From Nematostella vectensis (Eukaryota > Cnidaria > Anthozoa > Actiniaria > Edwardsiidae), in assembly GCF_932526225.1 (NCBI RefSeq), contig NC_064046.1, positions 5,629,306-5,693,305 of the forward strand: a DNA stretch of 64,000 nt, given 5' to 3'. Of this stretch, positions 58,681 through 64,000 are shown piece by piece (within the stretch, counting starts at the first letter, position 1; each line of letters begins with the position of its first letter). The notes below the pieces were generated by a model. That model saw only the letters and a program-made list of their open reading frames with translations. It did not search any database and was not told where the DNA came from. Made by a program: the position numbers and the translations under genes.

Positions 58681-61600
58681 CTTATTTTTTATAGTCTTTT
58701 CTTCTCCCTGTGGATGTCTTCTGTCATTTGTGTTACGTGTCACATAACGTCATCACATAGACGCATGCACCACAGTGATGTCATGGTATAAGGGTAGGGA
58801 TGTGCGTGTACAGGGTTTTGCTACCTTTTATTCACAAGGCCAACAGGAGGATAAACAGGATGCGGTCACATGGTCTGGCAAATACTGACGTCTTCAGGTT
58901 CTCAATCCAATTCAAGGCTTTAGGGCGTGACATCGTAACGTGTCAGATTTATATCAATCAAGGAGCAATCTGTAATTACTTTATTTTATCCCCATCCATA
59001 ACATTCCGGTACAACGCACGCTTCCATGGCCACATTGACAATTTCGTAAGCCAATAAGGGTGGGAGAATTGTGCTCTCAGATTGTCATCAGCGTTACTAG
59101 CCAACAAGCAAGGCGAAGCCTCAGTGCACATCGGAACACGATGAAATCTTCGTAGTTATCGGTTTATCTCGCATTCTAATTGGCCATGGCAGTCGTGAAA
59201 TATTTATAACCAAAGTTTGATGCAACATTCCTTTCTTCTCAAATTAAACACAGACACGAAATATCGGACTATGAATTTTCTTTCCAAACATTTTGGCTTG
59301 TTGCACCTAATAAGTGCATAACCGAAATATTATTATATAACTGAGTAAAGCAAATGATATTGACGACGAATGACGTCACCATAAAAAAATATGAAAAGCC
59401 TGGATACCGCTGACAAGACACAGCGGTGTTTCACTTTGACGGGCTGTAAAAAAACTGATATAGTGCTCGTAGAATTATAGGACAATGATCGCATGCTCGC
59501 GCATTTTTTGGCCCTGATAGCAAATCTCGCTCCCGTTACCTTTTGAGTGAGGGGCAAAATCGCCCCTCATATCGATTCCCCCAGAGCGGTAGGTACGTTA
59601 CATATGATATTATATATTGTCCTCAAATGAAATTCTATTGTTCTTTGGACGTTCTTTTCTCTATTCGTACCTACGTATCATACATAACGTACCTACCGCC
59701 AGAGCTCTGTATCTTTAGTAGACGGGCACAAAGATTGCGGGCTTTAGGGACAAGATTGCCGTGAAAGCATTGTACATTTTGCGTGGCTCGAAATATTGCT
59801 ATCGGAAAAAGGTCACTCGTTTATTCGTTTACAGCTGACGCGAATCTATGAAAAAAAAAAACAAGGCGACGACATTAATGGGGGGGCAATAACCAGGTTC
59901 CTAGCCCTATCTTATACGGGCCTGCGGTAGTGGCCTGACAGAACTTTGTATATAGCTGTAAAGTTCTCCTGTTTGGGATCTTCAAAGAACTGGTGTGACA
60001 GACCACAAATACAATCTTAGATCTGGTTCGCAGTCGAGCCACGCCGCCCTGGGTAGAACCGATAGGTTCAATAACTTCATAATTGTAAAATATCAGTGAC
60101 CATTGTGTATAATTGCTATTATCAGTCGCTATTACTGTTGCTGACAACATGTAATTAAAAAAAATATTGATTGATTAATTGATAACGCCACGCACAGCTC
60201 GCTGAAGTCGCTAGCGTCTCTTAGTGAAAAAATGTCGCCATCATATACATCAGGGTGTGACCAATGTCCTCACTTACGCACGTGCAAATGTCAGCGTATG
60301 TTCTCAGAGACGACCTAATCAACCCATTGATCCCTGACTACTTTTTGGCTAAATTTACAAAAAAATTAGACCGAAAACAGATACCCTCCCCCTAATTTCG
60401 GTACGGTTTTTTTAAAACTCGTCAAAGTGAGATACCACTGTACCTCAGACTAGTCCCCAGTCGTTAATTAATAAATGAAAGTACGGAAGATAGAGCTTCT
60501 GAAAGGAAAATGGGGTGCGCAATGGAGTCGGGGAAGGGGAGATGAGGGAACGCAATGGGTTCTCCCTCCCCATAGGATGGGGGGTGGGGAGTATATTATC
60601 TCTTGAACTTGAATCCACGCGAAGTATATTCAAGCCCCCTCTATAGCAAAAGTGCATTGTCGAGTATTACAAAGTGCGTCGAGTATGACAAAGTGCGTCG
60701 AGTATTACAATATGCGTTGGATCACAGTCCTTATATCTGGAATCACTATCTACCTATACATAGACTGCTAACATCTCCGAGTTCCGTGCGAACTTTAGAA
60801 ACAAAAAAAAAACATTTTCCTGTTATTATTATTAGTGTTAGTACTTAATGTGCATGTAAACTGTGTAAAGTGTAGTCGAACATATGAATCATGAGCTCTT
60901 GGAGCGGGGGAGTCTGGGTAAATCCACCCCACGTATATATTATTTTTTTGTAATTTTTTTTTTTATAAAACTCCCCTGCGATAACAGATTAATCAATTTG
61001 AACTGTTGAAAGCTATAAATAATGTTCGAGCTTTCTGATGAAAAAACTCAGTATTCTAGTATAAAAAAGGTTACCCTGGTTTTAAATATAAAGGAGGACT
61101 GTTTTTGTCATTTTAAGTAGGATATATTTTCCCACTGCCTTTTTAACTTTTATTATTCTCTGTGAAAATAACAAACGGCGTTGACATTTCTGTCGCCACC
61201 TTTACAATTGCCATGGCAACATTACCATGGCAACCATTCAAGACCATTATATAAGATGTGTTACGATTGGTTGAGAGGGTTAAAGGCACACAAAACTAGA
61301 AGTCTAAATCTAACAAATCGTAAAATGTCGATTTTTCTTTTCGACATAATGATGTCTTTTATTCATTATAAGGGAGGCGATGTGATGTAGAGCTTGTCAC
61401 CGATATGCCTTGGAAGCGCAGTATCAGGCGATACGATTCATGTTAAAGCAAAAACATTATTGTAAAATTTGCATTTTACGAGCGGAAGTTGCTTCGAAAA
61501 ATTTAGTGCCAATCTGTCTCTATGTTTTTCATGTGTATGGAGTAGTTTATATACTCGCTTTGCTAGTGACAGAATCATGTCCGTGCACTGCTACCAGCTA

Positions 61601-62979
61601 CAACGAAATACTTTCAAATGAACAACTAAACACGTCATTTTTCTTCCGTCAGAAAACGGAACATATTTTAATGAAGGTGTTACTCCTAGATCCGAGTGAG
61701 GAGTTTATTTCTTGTTGAACTAAAAAACGACGTCCGTTCAATCCGTCCGCTTAATCTGTCGTATTATTGGAGGAACATAACATACGAACTTCAAGATGTT
61801 TAATGATTGCTGGCCCTGCATGTAAGTAAAGTTTTATTAATTCATTTTGCACATTGCTTTTTTAGGAGCCAATGTTTTTGTTTGTTCAGTTTCATATTCG
61901 TTGTCAGCTAGATTCACTACTCGATACCTAGTTTTGTACGTCGCGCAAAGGTCTTTTCTATCGAAAGGGTGTTCATTTATTTTACCACTTAATAAAAAAG
62001 AAAAGAAGATAATTGATTAAGTAAAAGAACAATGCCTGGAAGACAATAGAAGGGGAATACTTTTATTATGCATTACGTGCGGGAAGTACGTAGTGTGTTG
62101 ATTGGGGATGTGCAGTTGACATTGGTATTCTCGGTTCTCCGAGAATATTATTATTGAAATGTCTGAAGATTTCGTCTATCGATTAGCAAAGATTCGTACA
62201 TCGAGGGCTAAAATCTGTCAATTATAGACAATTATGCTAAACGGTTCACGGTTACCATAAATTTAGGAAAGCTGATTAGCTCCTCACTTATCTCCATTAG
62301 GAAATACAAATACAAAAGTAAAACTGATCAGATCTGCATAATGAATAATAAGCCCCCGAATTGGCGATATTAGTAAAAACTGAACAATCTACAAGCATTG
62401 CCAGTATTCGCAACAATCTTTGTGTGTTGAAAAAAATGTTAAAGAAAATTTTACCCGGACTTTAACACGACACTGTGAACATGGTCGCTTAAGAACCCTT
62501 AACTACCACTTCTTATTAACATCGTCGTTAACAAAAGGTCTTTTGGTCAACTGAGTGCGACAAAAGCAATCAACATCAACTCAATGATTTCTGTACTCCG
62601 CGGGCTTTTTTTTCCTATCGCCGAAAGATCATATAATAAAATCAATTTGCTAAGTCAACTAATTCTAAGGAGGACTTACAAGTCCAGCCTTTTCACAAGC
62701 AAAGGAAACGGAAAAAAGAAGGCGAGAAAACGTACGGTTAAAAGTGCGTGTGGAAATCTCCGTTTGTAAAGTAAAAAGAGGAGGAACTATTCCGTTCTTT
62801 TCCTTCTCTGTTTGTGTATCCCTCGAGCTATTTTTTACATGTGCGATAAAGCATCCTCCTTCCCCGACTCTACTTCGCTTTAAAGGTTAAATTGTGGTCC
62901 TCGCAAGTTGTTGAGATGGTCTCGTCTGTTTCTCTAATACACTTCATCTATCTGAGATTTTTCCTATCAAAGTTTTCTG
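58681..62979. other. Gene-poor stretch with possible transposon debris
   Basis: No supported exon. At 59990-60150 a plus frame reads TDHKYNLRSGSQSSH, reminiscent of the HxYNLR motif near LINE C-termini, and is followed by an A-rich TTGATTGATTAATTGAT tail; this is weak. A 24-bp near-perfect hairpin is at 59586-59699. The rest is AT-rich. Confidence 0.5.
59586..59699. other. Inverted repeat, 24-bp arms, 66-base loop
   Basis: The left arm GCGGTAGGTACGTTACATAT plus GATA and the right arm's complement differ at 2 of 24 positions. It could be a tiny foldback element or a transcript hairpin. Confidence 0.8.
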
Positions 62980-63170
62980 AAGCCTACACTGGCGATTTTG
63001 TACGCTCGTGTATGAGCGAATTCAATCACCGGCGATCGCCAGCGAATTTGATCGCCACGTCGGACAAATCAGACGTCTAAATACTCGTTGCCGTGGTAGC
63101 AGACAGACCTGGGGATTTTCAGCTGGCGATTGTAATTCGGTCGTAAAAATCGCTAGTGAAACGTAGGCTT
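62980..63170. mobile_element. 190-bp inverted-repeat MITE
   Basis: The left end AAGCCTACACTGGCGATTTT and the inverted right end AAGCCTACGTTTCACTAGCG plus ATTTTTAC match after a small gap. GGCGATCGCC-type palindromes are inside. Termini are like those at 54045-54616, suggesting one family. Confidence 0.7.
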
Positions 63171-63196
63171 TTAACGCCCGAAGTTAATTTAAAAAA

Positions 63197-63350
63197 ATGG
63201 CGGACTTGCATTCTTGCTATATGCGGTATTTGCTCCAATTATCCACTCCACTTATCAAAGGCATTGTCATTGTCGTCAGTGTCAATGAGAAGCATCAAAC
63301 ATTGGAACTTCTCGATCATTTGCCTCTTGGACCAACCCTATCCCCTCCAG
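63197..63350 (+). CDS. Possible first coding exon of an unidentified gene
   Basis: ATGGCGGAC follows an A-run (a typical strong start context) and opens a 76-codon frame, MADLHSCYMRYLLQLSTPLI..., whose first 50 residues precede the minisatellite. A possible donor is CCCCTCCA|GTAGAT near 63353. No homology is recognised and the following exons would lie outside the window. It may be chance. Confidence 0.3.
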
Positions 63351-64000
63351 TAGATCACACCTGTCGAACTCACCCTACCCCCTTTAGCAGATCACACCTG
63401 TCGGACTCACCCTACCCCCTTCAGTAGATCACACCTGTCAGACCCACCCTACCCCGTTTAGCAGATCACACCTGTCGGACTCACCCTACCCCCTTCAGTA
63501 GATCACACCTGTCAGACCCACCCTACCCCCTTCAGTAGATCACACCTGTCAAACTCACCCCACCCCCTCCAGTAGATCACACCTGTCAGACACACCCTAC
63601 CCCCTTCAGTAGATCACACCTGTCAAACTCACCCCACCCCCTCCAGTAGATCACACCTGTAAGACCCACCCTACCCCCTTCAGTAGATCACACCTGTCAA
63701 ACTCACCCCACCCCCTCCAGTAGATCACACCTGTCAAACTCACGCTACCCCCTCTAGCAGATCACGCCTGTCGGACTCACCCTACCCCCTCAAGCAGATC
63801 ACACCTGTCAGACCCACCCTACCCCCTCAAGCAGATCACACCTGTCAAACTCACCCTACCCCCTCCAGTAGATCACACCTGTCGGACCCACCTTACCCCC
63901 TCAAGCAGATCACACCTGTCGGACTCACCTCCAGTAGATCACACCTGTCGGACTCACCCTACCCCCTCCAGTAGATCACACCTGTCAGACCCACCCTACC
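63333..64000. repeat. 37-bp minisatellite, about 18 copies, cut by the window end
   Basis: The unit is AGATCACACCTGTCAGACCC plus ACCCTACCCCCTCCAGT. On the minus strand each unit contains AGG|GTGAGT, a strong donor-like motif; on the plus strand CCA|GTAGAT. Whether it copies a real exon boundary cannot be judged here. Confidence 0.95.

Overview
The window looks like an anthozoan cnidarian genome of the sea anemone (Nematostella) type. The inference rests on short GT-AG introns with many small exons, metazoan cilium genes, abundant minisatellites, AT-rich intergenic DNA, small inverted-repeat transposons and decayed LINEs. No species marker was seen, so the organism is an inference. There are no bacterial-style operons, no CRISPR array and no recognisable RNA gene.

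Layout: (1) 1-16,594, plus strand: an RPGRIP1L orthologue lacking its 5' end, reconstructed as 29 phase-consistent exons (1,073 residues). (2) 17,831-36,418, minus strand: a complete CEP89 (CCDC123) orthologue, 23 phase-consistent exons (1,288 residues). The two are tail to tail, 1.2 kb apart, with candidate polyadenylation signals 25 bp apart on opposite strands. Both encode ciliary proteins (transition zone and mother-centriole distal appendage, from family knowledge). (3) 36.4-40.5 kb: intergenic DNA with two inverted-repeat elements. (4) 40,501-46,949, plus: a four-exon secreted protein with a signal peptide, a short collagen stretch and a fibrinogen-related C-terminal domain. (5) 51,542-57,252, minus: a three-exon secreted cysteine-rich protein with about seven dickkopf-N-like modules and a dickkopf-like tail. 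(6) 57.3-64 kb: mostly gene-poor, with LINE and MITE debris, a doubtful first exon at 63,197 and another minisatellite running off the window.

The most striking structure is a recurrent pattern. At least a dozen minisatellites in RPGRIP1L and CEP89 are tandem copies of an exon-intron boundary or of the stop codon, not arbitrary intron sequence. Splice donors, splice acceptors and stop codons of the two neighbouring genes are therefore repeated 2 to about 67 times, with units of 25-104 bp. Three donor arrays (27, 45 and 69 bp) keep the reading frame, so alternative donor choice could add residues; most others would introduce a stop. The long open frames inside these arrays are composition artefacts.

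All exon coordinates were derived by hand from frame continuity, GT/AG sites and remembered family alignments. Copy numbers are approximate.
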